Source: Cryptomeria japonica (taxonomy: Eukaryota > Streptophyta > Pinopsida > Cupressales > Cupressaceae). Taken from it: a DNA stretch of 64,000 bases. Under the pieces are notes generated by a model, which saw only the letters and a list, made by a program, of their open reading frames with translations, did not search any database and was not told the origin of the DNA. Of this stretch, positions 1-11,715 are shown piece after piece. Numbering within the stretch: the stretch's first letter is position 1; every line of letters starts with the position of its first letter. Both the position numbers and the translations under genes were made by a program. The stretch is from positions 40,969,140-41,033,139 of the forward strand of contig NC_081411.1 in NCBI RefSeq assembly GCF_030272615.1. Direction: 5' to 3'.

Positions 1-854
1 CTGGAAGTTCATCAGAAATTTCAATTCAGTTTGTAACCCTATGACTGAGACCATGAGGGGAGATCGGAAGGAATTCAAGTGGATCACCAAATCAAACAAA
101 AGTTTTGAACTGTTGAAACAGAAAGTGACTATGCAACCTGTGTTGGCTTTACCGGATTTCAATAAAGTATTTCAAGTGGATTGTGATGCAAGTGGAACAA
201 CAATAGGAGCAGTCTTGAGTCGGGAAGGGAGAGTAGTAGCTTATTTTAGTGAGAAATTTAATGATGCATGGAGGAGATATTCAGTGTATGAACAAGAGTT
301 TTATACCATAGTTCTAGCCTTGAAGAAGTAGAGACATTCCTTGTTGCCTAAGGATTTTGTGTTGTATACAGATCATCAAGCTTTGTAGTATTTGAACAGT
401 CAGAGTAAGTTGAATCAGAGACATATGAGATGGATAGAATTTTTGCAGAGTTATACCTTTGTGTTGAAGCATAGAAGTGGGAAATCAAACAAAGTTGTTG
501 ATGCATTGAGTAGGAGAAGGAATTTGCTAACAGATATGAGAGTGATAGTATTAGGATTTGAGGAATTGAAGACCTTGTATGATGATGACCCGGATTTTAC
601 AGAACCTTGGAGAGCATGTAGAGAACCGGTTATGGTAGATAGAAGCAAGTGGTTGGATTAGTTCATTCAGGATGGGATGTTATTCAGAGGAATACAATTG
701 TGCATACCTAAGAGTTCTATGAGGGAGAATTTTATAAAGGAGAAACATAGTGGAGGATTAGCCAGACATTTTGGTATTGACAAAACAATAGCATTGGTGA
801 GTGAGCATTACTTTTCACTCCAGATTCATAAGGATGTTAGGAAATATGTGCAAA
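1..854 (+). pseudogene. Ty3/gypsy chromovirus pol fragment: RT connection, RNase H, integrase N-terminus
   Basis: One frame from base 2 reads the end of the reverse transcriptase/connection region, the RNase H domain (DCDASGTTIGAVLS at about 180-220; YSVYEQEFYTIVLALKK at about 280-330) and, after in-frame stops at 329 and 386, the end of RNase H (TDHQAL) and the spacer LKHRSGKSNKVVDALSRR typical of plant Ty3 elements. A further stop at 659 precedes the integrase zinc-binding region (HSGGLARHFGIDKT). The frame ends at VQSC, the first cysteine of the HHCC finger, where copia-1 is inserted; it resumes at 29331. The element starts left of the window, so gag, protease and most of RT are not seen. 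It is decayed by several stops and is the oldest layer of the left stack. Ty3 assignment is firm. Confidence 0.9.
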
Positions 855-859
855 GTTGT

Positions 860-1897
860 TGCTGGTATTTTGGATGTGTTTCACTAGTTTTGTCACTGAT
901 GTCAACACTTGTCAACACCTATCACCACTTGGAGATCTTTGGTTATGTTCACTGACATGTTCAGTGACTTATGCACAGTCACCGATATCTTGTTCACCGA
1001 CAGGTTATATTGCTCACCAACACTAAGAATGACTTGAAGACTACTTGGTTATGTCGAAGACATTGTTTGGACACTTTGTTTTGGTGATTTGGTCATTTCT
1101 ATAATCAAGTTTGCATATTTGTTGTTACCGGCAAATAGGTCTAGGTTATGGACTGACAAGCGTTATCTTTTCTAGATCAACACAACACATTATAAAGATG
1201 ATTTGTTATTATTGTAAATGCATTGAGATGGCATGATGCATCACATATTGATTCATTTTTAATTGATTTTATTATAATATCTTTAGTGAGCCGACCTACA
1301 CATTTGGTCTTACATTTTGGTATATATGTAAGATCTCATTTTTGAGATTGAAATGGGGATGTAATAAGTGGTAGAGCATAAGGTATTTTGGTATATGTGA
1401 ATATAAGCAGAGCTATACACGCAGACATCATTCAAAGATTCAAGGTAGGTTTGAAGAAGGCAAATCAGAGCTTAACCGATACTGAATCCAGCATATGAAG
1501 ATGTTATTTTGAGTAGTACATTATCATTGGATTTAACCATCCAATTATAGTCAGTGTGACTCCCATTTTGTGATTGAGCAGTGAGCTCTAGGTAGTTGGC
1601 TTTTCTACATGTGCAGACTCCATATTGTACACACATACTATCTGCAGTAGTATCATCTGATTGCGGGTAAGGTTTCCCACTGTCGTTTTCCCCTTACAGG
1701 GTTTCCACATACAAATATCTATGTCATGTGTTGTAGATGTTATTTTTTTTTTTTGATGCATTAAACTTTACCGGTATTGAAATTAACTATTAAACTGTTA
1801 ACCAGCATAAATTTTGGTTAAGTTAGTATTAGGTTGAAATTAATAGCCAACTAATTCACCCCCCCACCCCCCTCTCAGTTGCCTCTAGGTTCTAACA
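860..1897 (+). repeat. copia-1 5' LTR (1038 bp)
   Basis: Begins TGCTGG (the right LTR has TGTTGG) and ends TCTAACA. It matches 28259-29325 along its length with scattered substitutions and short indels. It holds no gene. The last 40 bases include a C-rich run and CTCTCAGTTGCC, conserved in both copia-2 LTRs. Promoter elements were not resolved. Confidence 0.93.
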
Positions 1898-1899
1898 AT

Positions 1900-1914
1900 T
1901 GGTATCAGAGCCTA
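1900..1914 (+). promoter_or_regulatory. copia-1 primer binding site (tRNA-iMet type)
   Basis: TGGTATCAGAGCC lies two bases after the LTR end, as expected for priming by the 3' end of initiator methionine tRNA, the usual copia primer in plants. Confidence 0.9.
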
Positions 1915-1954
1915 GTCCTCTTTTTCTAGATGTTTAATAGCTTGAGGAGATTCT

Positions 1955-2345
1955 ATGTCAACTAACTATTTCAGGAAGGATAGTCTGAAACTTGATGGAA
2001 CTAACTATAGTATATGGAAGATCAGAATGGAGACAAATTTGAATTGCATTGGAAAAGACATATGGGATGTTACAAAGAATGACTATGTTAGTCCTACTCA
2101 AAGTCAACATAATCCACCAACCTTGGCTAAATATTAGGAGAATGATTGCAAAGCAAGAGAAGAAATTTTGAGCGCATTGTCAGATCAACAAATCATGGGA
2201 TTATCAGACCGATCTACTGCTAAAGCTATCTGGGACAAACTGGAAACATTGAATGAAGGTGATAACACAGTCAAAATTGCAAAGTTGGAATGCTTTCAGG
2301 TTAGGTATGAAGATCTGAAAATGGAAGAAGATGAAAGGATTTCTG
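1955..2345 (+). pseudogene. copia-1 gag, 5' part
   Basis: ATG at 1955 opens a copia Gag N-terminus (KLDGTNYSIWKIRMET, then SALSDQQIMGL and AIWDKLETL), the UBN2/DUF4219-type capsid region. A TAG stop interrupts it at 2135. The frame is cut after DERIS at 2345 by the chromovirus insertion and resumes in the same frame at 24152 with AFMERVNEIV. The copia-2 gag (54012-53341, - strand) provides an uninterrupted comparison. The product would be the structural protein of the cytoplasmic particle. Confidence 0.9.
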
Positions 2346-3310
2346 TGTCGTGCCCAACCTTTTGGGCAAAAATGGAACAAATTTTTTTTTTTTTGAACAA
2401 CATAAACTCACAAAATAATCTACATTTAAAGTGGAATCAAATAAGTTTTGTCTTAACTAGGATGTAAATAGAATTATTTTCTAAAGTTGGATTAATTAAC
2501 TAACTCAAATAAGCGACATTAATTAATGAAGATTAATTATTCCCAAGAGGGTTGTCGCAATTAGTTAATTTAATTATCTTAAAGAAATTGCCACTAATTA
2601 AAGTTGAGGGGTATTTAAATATCTCAAATGCATTTAAATTATCCCAGGCTAATTGAATGATGATGAGGAAATCTTAAATTAAAAATTTAATTAATCGAAC
2701 GCACGCAAATTTCATTATTTAAGTTTAACCAATAAGGTTTCAAATTCAATAATGTTATTTGCCAAATAAATCTAATTTATACTATAGCCAATTTTAATTT
2801 CCCTTAAACCTTCAATTTTTGACTATTAAATAATTTGGTCAAAATTGGCCTCATAGGTTAAAATTTCATTTAAAATAACTAATAATTCTCATTTACAAAT
2901 TTTCCCCAAATTAAATTCCACTTGACGTCCATATTTAATTAAATACCAAAAATTATCTAAGAAACGTCCTTATTAAAATTCGTTGATAAAATTACGTCAA
3001 TAATGCGATATGATAACTATATAAAATTTAATAAAATAAATTTAAATAGGTTATCAACTTAACCTCAAATATGTATAATTTATTGTATATATACATATAT
3101 GTAAAAATATAGCATATATATAAATTATATACATATAAACAATTTGGGTGAACAATTTTATATTTAAACTTATTTATACATGTATATGTCTTTAATAAAA
3201 TGAACCAACTATGCCCATTAAATATTAAAATGCAACTCATAAATAACCCTAAATTTTAAGTTATAGTTTAAAAACTTAATTCAAACTCCCTCTCATATAT
3301 TTTTACATGC

Positions 3311-3472
3311 AAACCCTAACCCGAGTATGGGCTAGGGTTGCATTTTTTTTTAACTTTGTTATTTATATGCTAACCCTAACCCGAAATTGGGTTAGGGTTG
3401 CATTTCTTTGCATCAAGTATTCTACTCTATTTTTTTATTGTTTTTACCCTAACCCGAAATGGGGTTAGGGTT
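3311..3472. repeat. Three telomere-like inverted repeats in the LTR
   Basis: Three successive short dyads have arms AACCCTAACCC and GGGTTAGGGTT (first copy GGGCTAGGGTT) around loops of a few bases, at about 3311-3342, 3371-3403 and 3447-3472, spaced 45-60 bases apart. The arms equal the plant telomere word TTTAGGG shortened by a base in places. They recur in the other LTR at about 12652-12815. They are palindromic rather than head-to-tail, so this is not a telomere array. Confidence 0.85.
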
Positions 3473-3608
3473 TATAATATTTTTTTTTATTTTGAGTGTG
3501 TGCATGTGTATGTTGTGTGTGTTATGCAGGTTTGATGGCCATGAGGTGGCAAACGAAGTGGGGCAAGGAGGCGGCCGAAGTGGGGCGGAGGCTGAGTGGA
3601 GGTTTGAT

Positions 3609-3845
3609 TGCATAGTGTGGGGCTCCCCTAGACGCCACTGTGACTACCCACATTGGCGACTGGTGTCGTCCACTATGTGCACCCACAGTGTGACCGATGT
3701 CGTCCACTGTGTGTAAGCATAGTGGCGGCTCGAGCTGTCCACTGTGTCTACACACAGTGGCGGCACCTCCCACGCCGTCCACTATTTTTAAACATAGTGG
3801 TTCAGCCTGTGAGCCATCCATTGTGTTAACACACAATGGTTCGGC
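3609..3845. repeat. Degenerate minisatellite of CCACTGTG...CACAGTGG dyads
   Basis: About six units of 35-45 bases, each with CCACTGTG (or variants CCACTATG, CCATTGTG) and its complement CACAGTGG or CATAGTGG, so each unit can fold. The homologous block in the other LTR is 12950-13215 with a different unit count. Overlapping open frames on both strands here are repeat readings, not genes. Confidence 0.8.
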
Positions 3846-3904
3846 CCTGAGGAAAATGCCACTTCTTTTTTTTTTTTTTTTGTTTAATATATTTAAATAT
3901 AAAT

Positions 3905-3935
<31 letters not shown>

Positions 3936-6806
3936 TATATTTAGAAATGCATATAAATTTAAACATATTTATAAATAAATATATATAAATTTATATATGC
4001 ATATCAATCTCTTAGGGTTAGAATCTTCTTTTTTTGTCTCTTTTCTAAAGAATAAATTTAGACATTATCATGCAGGAATGTTAGAAATGTATAGGCAGAC
4101 CTTAGATAGATATAGTTATATATATTTTTTGAAATGATTTATTTAACATGAATAGATTAACTTATACCCTCATTGTCTAAGACTAAATCTGCGAATATTT
4201 TCTTTTTTTTAAACAACAATACATTTTATGATAGTAATGATAGCAGCAAGCTAAAAAAGCTATAAATAGGATTTATTATTATTATTTTTTGTTTATAGAT
4301 GTAAGGAATGCATATATCTAATTGCATACTGGGATATATGCATTTCAAATTTACTTTCTATGTCATATGGTCATTTGTAGGAAGAAAATAAAACTATCTA
4401 CTTTAGCTTTCTATTTTCTCCTTTCTTTTTTATTTTATTTAAGAAAATGGCATTAGTAAATACATTTGTAGCAACATATGAATAGCACAGAAAATACTAA
4501 TAACATTAACATAAAATTTTCTACATTTTCCTTCTTTTTTTTTCTATATAATTTGCAGAGATAAATAAATAACAGATTTCAGTTTAAGGCATATTTAAAT
4601 AAAATTAACAGTTGGATAATACTTTACAGAATCTAAATAAAAATGCTTTTTAGATAAGAATGTATGAACTCAAGTTGTCAGCTTTTACAAATGGGTAAAA
4701 TACCCAATTAGTCTCTCATCCCTAATAGATGAGGACTTAACTAAATAACACATTTCTACCTTTCCAAATAATTACAATAATTACATTTTTCTCTTTCTGC
4801 AACTAAAAACAAATTAGCAACATCCTAGCTTTCTTTCCTCTTTCCAAGCAACCTGCATACAAAACATAAGGCTGTGACCATGGGGTGCTCACCTCCCAAC
4901 CTAGGCTTACTAGAAGCCACCCCCAAGCTTGAAGAATCAAGTCTTAAATGGGTTACACTCAAGCAAATACAAACAAGCAAGGGGACAAACACAACAAACA
5001 CATTCCCATCCCAACCTAAAACTTCATCACATAATGTGATGTTTTATTAAGGTGAAAATGGACCAAGTACCTTTGAGGAGATTTGCTAGATAATAACTCA
5101 CAACCAACTCATGGCATCCAATAACACAACAAAAATCTTCTTAACCCCCATGTCTTTATGACCCCCAAAGGCAAACATGACATTTTTCTCCCCTTATGAC
5201 CCCCGAATGCATAAACAAAACTATGCAGCAAGGGTCACATGGACAAACCCTTGAGATCACTTTCATGATGAGAGCCTCTCACTCTAAGGCTGTCAAACTC
5301 CTTCCACCCCCAAGACCATTTTTCTCTCCCAAGGGTAAGATGGCCTTGGATACTCCCAAAACAAAATAAAATGCATAAAAAAAGAAAAAGAAAGAACCAT
5401 ATAAAAACCTTCACAAATACATTACAAAGAAAGATACAATATTTACATTCAACATCTCTACAAACAGATTTTAACATACAAGTAAAATAATGCACCTACC
5501 TTGAATCTGCCAAGGGGTTTATTAGGGATAGCTTGGAGAAGAGCAGCCCAATCCACAAAACTTTTGGTTTTTTCTCCAAAAATTGTCCAAAATCTCCAAA
5601 GATGGAGAGTGGGTGATTAGCTCCTTAAGCCTCAATCTCTAGCCTAAGAAGGCTTCTCTCACTCCTTCCAACCTCTTGAATAGAGTGAGGGACTCCCATT
5701 GGTTGATCTTCCCTAGATCTTACACACTCCCTAACCAAGGCAACTCAAGAAGAGGAATGAAATGGGGAAGATGAATAACACCTACCAAGAAGGTTATCTA
5801 ACCAAGGATGGCACTCCTAAAGATAAAATTCAACCATCTAGGAAAACCCACTTTTTTGGGTGGTTAAATAAGCCCTAGGGGAAAGACACATGGCCAAATT
5901 TGGCCTAATAAAAATGCTCCAAAACTGACTCTAGGAGTTGATTTAACCCTTAGAAAGTCCACCTAAAGTTAACCTACGGGTCAACTCTAAGTTGACCCTC
6001 CTTATGGCTTACTATCCTAGATTTTTTGGAACCTTCAAAGATAACTAAGAAATATAACAATTAAACAAAAAGTAAATCTCTAAAATAGGTGACATGACAA
6101 TTGCCAACACAACTTACAACATATGTGTCAAGTGACACTACAAAATAATTCTACATCACAATTATACACGACAATTGTCCCTTGAATGATTTAAATAAAT
6201 TTAATGAACACAATTTACACACATGCAAACAATTACGTTTATGAATAAAATATGATACATACGGGGTGTTGTCTCTCCAAATAGACAACCCCTGGTTTTA
6301 CGAACGTACATAGGACTAGGCTTGATTCTCCATAATATTTCCATGGTCACATGGATAATTTCCTACGCATCTCAATTTAAACATTAGTACTTTCCAATAG
6401 CCTCATATAATATTAAACACATAATTAAGAATACAATTCAATCACTCTACATAGAATTGATATTATACAATACAATTTACCACATATCAAGGCGATTCAC
6501 ACAAGCAATTCATCATAATCTTCATAATTTAATCCATTCATAAGATATGCAACCATATTTCTAGCATCATAATAAAGTCCTGCAAATCAAATAATGACGT
6601 ACAACACCTCAATGTTACCCTATTCTAGAGTCATATAAAATTCTATATCTATAATGCATAGAACTGAAGCATCAATATATCAATGTTATCTAATTATTGG
6701 GATCATATAAAGTCCTACATCCATAGTGAAATAAAATAGAGCATCCATAATAGTTCCAACATAAAAATCACTGAAATAATAGGATGGGTCAGGGTAGGGC
6801 CTCACA

Positions 6807-6817
6807 CCCTCCCTCTC
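6807..6817 (-). other. Chromovirus polypurine tract
   Basis: On the - strand GAGAGGGAGGG lies immediately upstream of the 3' LTR start TGTGAGG, the position expected for the plus-strand primer. Confidence 0.75.
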
Positions 6818-6829
6818 TAGGCATGAACG

Positions 6830-8203
6830 TCCTCCTGGAGTTCATCAAAAAGATGAGGGTACTGTGATCTCATACGTGTTGCATCCTCCCATGAAGTTGT
6901 AACCTCATCATAGCAATCCCACTAGACCCTAACCTGGTCCAGCTCTCAACCTCAAAGGGGCAACGTCTGGCGAGCCAAAATGCGAATGGGTTCCAAAGTT
7001 AACTGCCCATTCGACTCCACCTACAAGGCATCCCAATCTAAAATATGAGACTCATCATAGATATACTTCCTCAAAACTGATACATGAAACACATCGTAGA
7101 TGTGTGACAGGCTAGGTGGCAAAGCTAGGTGATAAGCAACTGGTCCTATCCTTTCAAGGATCTCAAAACGTTTGACAAAGCGAGGTGCGAGCTTAGAACC
7201 CTTTCCATAACGGATTGGACTCTTATGCAGCCGCACTCTCAGAAAAACTCTGTCCCCAACCATGTAACTTCGGTCTGTCCTCTTTGCATATACATATTTC
7301 TTCTACCTATCTTGTGCCTCTCTAAGGAACTGTCTAATCAAAATTACCTGCTGTTGCATATCCCGAACCATCTCAGGGCCTATGGACACTATATCCTCAA
7401 TATGGTCCCAACTCAAAGGTGTCCTGCAAGGTTTGCCGTACAAAGCCTGAAAAGGTGGCATCCCCAAAGAAGTGTGATGCCCATTATTATAGGCAAACTC
7501 TACTAAATGAGGGTACTCCTCCCATCTAGTCTGATGATCCATGACGTACATGTGGAGCATATTCTCTAACACCTGGTTAACCCGCTCTATCTATCCATCC
7601 ATCTCTAGATGATAGGTTGTGCTGAAATTGAGCTTGGTGCCCATTGCTGCCTGTAATGCCTTCCAAAAGGAAGAAGTGAAGAGGGAATCCCTGTCAGAAA
7701 TAATCTTGCATGGAACACCATGAAGCCTGACAATGTCTCGCAAGAACACCTATGCCACTGCTGGTACTGTGAAGGTAGTCTGAACTGGTGAGAAGTGGGC
7801 CACTTTGGTCAACTTGTCAATTGTCACCAAGATAGCATCATCGCGACAAGATGACATGGGAAGACCAATGATGAAATCCATGGACATAGTATCCCACTTC
7901 CACTCTAGTATAGCATGAGACTGGAGCAACCCACTTGGATGGTAGTGCTTTGCCTTAACTCTCTGAACACTCAAGGCATCGAGCTACTAACTCAGCAATA
8001 AGCTACCGCATACCTGGGCAATGATATAACTGCCTCAAGTTTGCATGTATCTTTTTAACCCCGGGATGCGCTGCATAAGGAGATTTGTGAGCCTCCATGA
8101 TAATGAACTCTCGCAATCCCCCAGGAGAAGGTACATAGATGCGCCCTCTATGGCATAATAGTCCATCAGACTCTAAAGAGTAATCCACATACTTCCCCTC
8201 CAA
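6830..8203 (-). pseudogene. Chromovirus integrase with C-terminal chromodomain
   Basis: Read on the - strand: zinc-finger region (HKSPYAAHPGVKKIH at about 8090, then CLECQRVKA near 7960), catalytic core starting WDTMSMDFIIGLPMS (first Asp, about 7880) and continuing through [11 protein letters not shown] (second Asp, about 7705) and a region where the catalytic Glu is expected (about 7590, next to a stop). A C-terminal SH3-like part follows ([29 protein letters not shown] split at 7263-7021), then a degenerate chromodomain ending SWEDATRMRSQYPHLFDEL near 6850. Stops occur at about 8001, 7748, 7590, 7301, 7019 and in the chromodomain. The family's function is integration into chromatin. Confidence 0.9.
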
Positions 8204-8249
8204 GGTCTAATGAGATCGAATCCTCTAACAAACCTCTAGGTACCATCCA

Positions 8250-9700
8250 TCCTCTGGCAACCGTTGCAATATATGGTCTCTCAAATCTATGCTCATAGAT
8301 ATGGAGTATACCTCATGTTGTCTCCTACTCAAGGCATCTGCAACTACGGTCTCTTTCCCCTTGATGTAGTGGATATCAAAATCATACTCACATAGGAATT
8401 CCATCCATCTCCTTTGATAGGCATTAAGATTAGGCTGAGTGAAGATGTACTACAAACTCTGATGGTCTGAATGAAGCTTGAAGTGATGACCCAAAAGGAA
8501 ATGTCTCCATCTCACAAGTGCATGTACTACTGCTGCAAGCTCTAGGTCATGCGTAGGGTAGTTAAGCTCCCGAGTCTTAAGCTTCCTAGACTTGTAAGCT
8601 ATAGCTCAACCCTCCTGCATAAGGACTGCTCCTAATTCATCCAAGGAAGCATCCGTGCATACCATGAAATCAGCCGTGGGGTCTAGCACAATGAGAATAG
8701 GTGCACTAGTGAGTGCCCTTTTCAAATCCTAAAAAGCCCTCTCACACCTCTCTGTCCATTCAAATTTCTTTCCCTTTCACTAGAGGGATGTAATGGGGTG
8801 TGCAACTCTGGAAAATCCCTCAACAAAGCGTCTATAGTATCCTACTAAACCCATGAAGCTCCTAACCTCTGTCACACTGGTTGGTGCTAGCCAATCCATT
8901 ATAGCTCTGATCTTTGATGGGTCAACTAAGATCCGATCACTGGATATAACATGCCCAAGGTACTTGACCTCTGATCTAAAGAAAGCACACTTCGACAAAC
9001 TGTCGTACAACTGATTGTCCCTCAAACACTGCAAAACTTGCCTCAAATTCTCCTCATGCTCCTTCTCATTCTGAGAATATATCAATATGTCATCGAGGAA
9101 CACAATCACAAATTGGTTGAGGAAAGTGTGCAATACCCCATTCATGAGACTCATGAATATAGCTGGAGCATTCGTAAGACCGAATTGGACCACAGTGAAC
9201 TCATAGTGGCTGTATCTGGTGCGAAACGTCGTCTTGTGGATATCACTCTCCACAATCCTCAACTGATGATAACCCGACTTCAGATCTAATTTGGAAAACA
9301 CTTTAGCGCCCTGAAGCTGATCAAATGAATCATCAATCCTGGGCAAGGGATAGCGGTTCTTGATGGTTACTTTATTCAGTTGCCTGTAATCCATGCATAA
9401 CCGAAGGGACCCATCCTTCTTCTTCACAAAGATGACTGGTGCGCCCCAAGGGGAGATGCTAGGACAAATGTGACCCTTCTCTAAGAGTTCCTCTAGCTAC
9501 ATCTTGAGCTCATTAAGCTCATGTGTGGTCATCCTATAAGGTTCTCTCGAAAATGACTCGACTCCTGGTACCAGATCTATGTGGAAGTCAATCTCTTTGC
9601 TAGGTGGCATACCAGGTAGCTCGGCTGGAAACACATATGTAAACTTCTCAAGGATGGGATGATCATCTAGGGAAGTCTCCCTCTTATTTTATTCCTCTCT
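8250..9700 (-). pseudogene. Chromovirus reverse transcriptase and RNase H
   Basis: A 215-codon open stretch (9427-8780) carries RT motifs in order: [56 protein letters not shown], the catalytic [12 protein letters not shown] (about 9110-9075) and LGHVIS. The frame continues upstream past 9427 ([15 protein letters not shown]) and downstream past 8780 into a stop-ridden RNase H domain (matching VCTDASLDELGAVLMQ near 8650). A truncated-looking start at 9427 is only an internal Met. The YxDD-type motif is intact as FLDD, normal for Ty3. Decayed by stops. Confidence 0.93.
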
Positions 9701-9736
9701 ATCACTGATGGTGATAGCAAACAACTGGGATCCCTT

Positions 9737-10255
9737 TCACATGCTCCTCTTAAGCTGCATAGCAAAAATCATATGAAGAGACACTGGCCTTTGAATCATA
9801 GTGGTTACTATGGGAGCACCATGATCATCCTCGCACTCGATCTTTTTCAAGTGACAATCCATCTTGGCTCTGTGGTTGTAAAGCCAATCTATGCCAAGTA
9901 TGATGCCATACGATCCGAGTGGTGTAACTCTAAGGTCTACTAAGGTGGTGGTATTACCAATTTGGAGCGGACATCCCCTAACCTCTGAATCCACTGACAC
10001 TCTAGCCCCTGATGCTAACTCCACTTCCCAACTGACACCTTGCCTAACTGCCACTAGCCTGCAACACTCCACAACCAATGGAGATATAAAAGAGTTAGTT
10101 GCTCTTGAGTCAAATAATATAGAAATACCGACACCTCTGATCATACCTGTAGCCTTAATGACTGTGGCCTGGTGCTCTGCTTGGCGGTTGTCAACCGCTG
10201 CGAAGACCCTATGGGACTTGCCCATATCTCCAACTATAGGCTCTGATGCTGCCAT
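9737..10255 (-). pseudogene. Chromovirus retropepsin-like protease
   Basis: A 172-codon open frame with the retroviral-type aspartic protease fold signature ISILFDSRATNSFIS near the N-terminal third, followed by hydrophobic strands and LGIDWLYNHRAKMDC, the usual Ty3 protease end. The canonical catalytic DSGAT is DSRAT here, a Gly to Arg change expected to damage the active site. Gag lies upstream and RT downstream on the same strand, as expected for a gag-pol polyprotein. Confidence 0.88.
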
Positions 10256-10261
10256 CCTCTA

Positions 10262-11584
10262 ACTACCTTCCATCTGACCCTACAGACACTCTCTCATCAT
10301 ATGCCCCATGGAACCACATGTGAAACAAGCACCGCGTGCCTAAAACTGTGCACCCTAAGGCCTAGAGAAAGGTTGCCCACCTGTCCTGCTCGAACCACTG
10401 TACCCACCCCTGGAGGACTGCTGAGTCCGTGTCGGAGGTGTGTATGTACCCTATGCTCTCTTGTCGCATTTAGGACCCTGTGACTGCCACTACTTGGACT
10501 TAAAGCCCTGCTCTCCCTGAGGGGGCCTCTGCCTCTGACTCTGTTGTGATTGTTGTGGAGGAGGGGGTTTATAGGACACTGATGCATTTCTGTGGTTGCC
10601 TTTCCAATGGGGTTTCTGAAACTCGAAAGACTGGGGTGTCGGGTTTTAATTCTAAAATTGATCCCTCGTGTCCTGTGGCTTGACCTAAATCTCCTCAGCT
10701 ATCAAAGCCTTCTCCATAGCAAACCGAAGGCTCCCTGGAGCGGCCATCCTCACCGGTCCTTCTATCCCAGTATTAAGTCCCCTAATAAATCGATTGATGA
10801 GAAGCTTCTCGTCCTTCAAGTAGTCTACATAAGGTAGGGGCTCAATGAACTTGCTCTCGTACTGGGTCACTGAGAGACCCTTCTGTTGGAGGTCGTGGAA
10901 CTCATCTATCCTACATTGTCTGAAGTGCTCTGATAGGTATCTCTCCTTGAACCTCTATGTGAAGATCTCCCATGTGAGGGTGTCTGCTGCTAGACCACAC
11001 TTGTATTCCTCTTGTCTCCACCATGTGGAGGCCGTCGATCTCATAAGGTGGACTACGACTCATGCCTTCAGATTGATTTCATAAGAACGCAATGTGAAGC
11101 ACCGATCTAGGCTCAAAATCCAAGCCTCAACTTCTACCCCGTCGGTAGATCCCCTAAAATATGGTGGTTGGGGGCGCAAAACCTCTTTGATTAGATCCCC
11201 TGGTTCTCGACATGTCCTCTCAATATAAACGGGTGCGGCTACTGAAGGTGGTCCAGGTAGATGAACGGACTCAGGCTCATGCTCAGCCTAGCCCTCTAAG
11301 GAATTATGAGGTGGACTCCTACTCCATTCCCTATCTGCTGATCTAAGGCTCCCTGAGTTCTAGTTTTTCGCATGATGGTCTAATGCTGGAAGCCTATCCC
11401 GCACTATCCCAATCAGGTTCTGAAGTGCTAATAAGATGTCTCAGTTTGGGTCAACCGGTAGTTCGGGAGGGGCCTCTGGGTTCCCTTCCAGAACTGGTTC
11501 CTCCCTGACAACATCTTCGCGTGCCATACGCATATGCATAGGACCCCTTCTGCACTTGCGAGTTTGTCGCGTAGTTAGAGGCAT
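10262..11584 (-). pseudogene. Chromovirus gag with CCHC zinc knuckle
   Basis: The first Met (11584) reads MPLTTRQTRKC. The Gag capsid-like part includes PPYFRGSTDGVEVEAW, the stretch preceding TQYESKFIEPLPYV (open at 10870-10685) and LINRFIRGLN. A CCHC knuckle reads CFTCGSMGHMMREC near 10330-10290. At least four in-frame stops lie between 11584 and 10870, so it cannot make full-length Gag. Small + strand frames here are shadows. Confidence 0.85.
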
Positions 11585-11696
11585 CCTTATGAGAAAATAA
11601 AATAAAATAAAATAAATAAATAATTTTTAGGAAAAAATTTAATAAATTAAATAATTAAAGTGAAACATAATGGAGAAAGGTTCTTAGTGTTGGAAA

Positions 11697-11712
11697 CCTT
11701 GCTCTGATATCA
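11697..11712 (-). promoter_or_regulatory. Chromovirus primer binding site (tRNA-Met-like)
   Basis: On the - strand TGATATCAGAGCAAGG lies three bases after the 5' LTR end. It differs by one base from the TGGTATCAGAGC complementary to initiator Met tRNA. Confidence 0.75.
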
Positions 11713-11715
11713 AAA

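Larger units (their letters stand above)
2346..6806 (-). repeat. Chromovirus 3' LTR (4461 bp)
   Basis: Matches 11716-14774 plus 22672-24146 almost throughout. It has no credible gene. Recognisable parts are an AT-rich block (2400-3300), three telomere-like dyads (3311-3470), a dyad-rich minisatellite (3609-3845), a (CA)n run near 3906-3930, AT-rich sequence with poly-T runs (3930-4850), and unremarkable sequence to 6806. Open frames at 3459-3716, 3522-3926 and 5235-5495 are chance readings of these repeats. Confidence 0.93.

Noticed and set aside
1900-1920. tRNA gene suggested by the TGGTATCAGAGC sites
   Set aside because: These are primer binding sites complementary to the tRNA 3' end. No cloverleaf is present; the same holds at 54055, 58507 and 11697.
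3311-3472. Interstitial telomere array
   Set aside because: Words are paired as inverted repeats with loops rather than tandem head-to-tail units, and are part of an LTR.
3522-3926. 134-codon - strand frame with Cys/His content
   Set aside because: Translates the CCACTGTG minisatellite. The periodic Cys and His come from the repeat unit, not from a zinc-finger gene.
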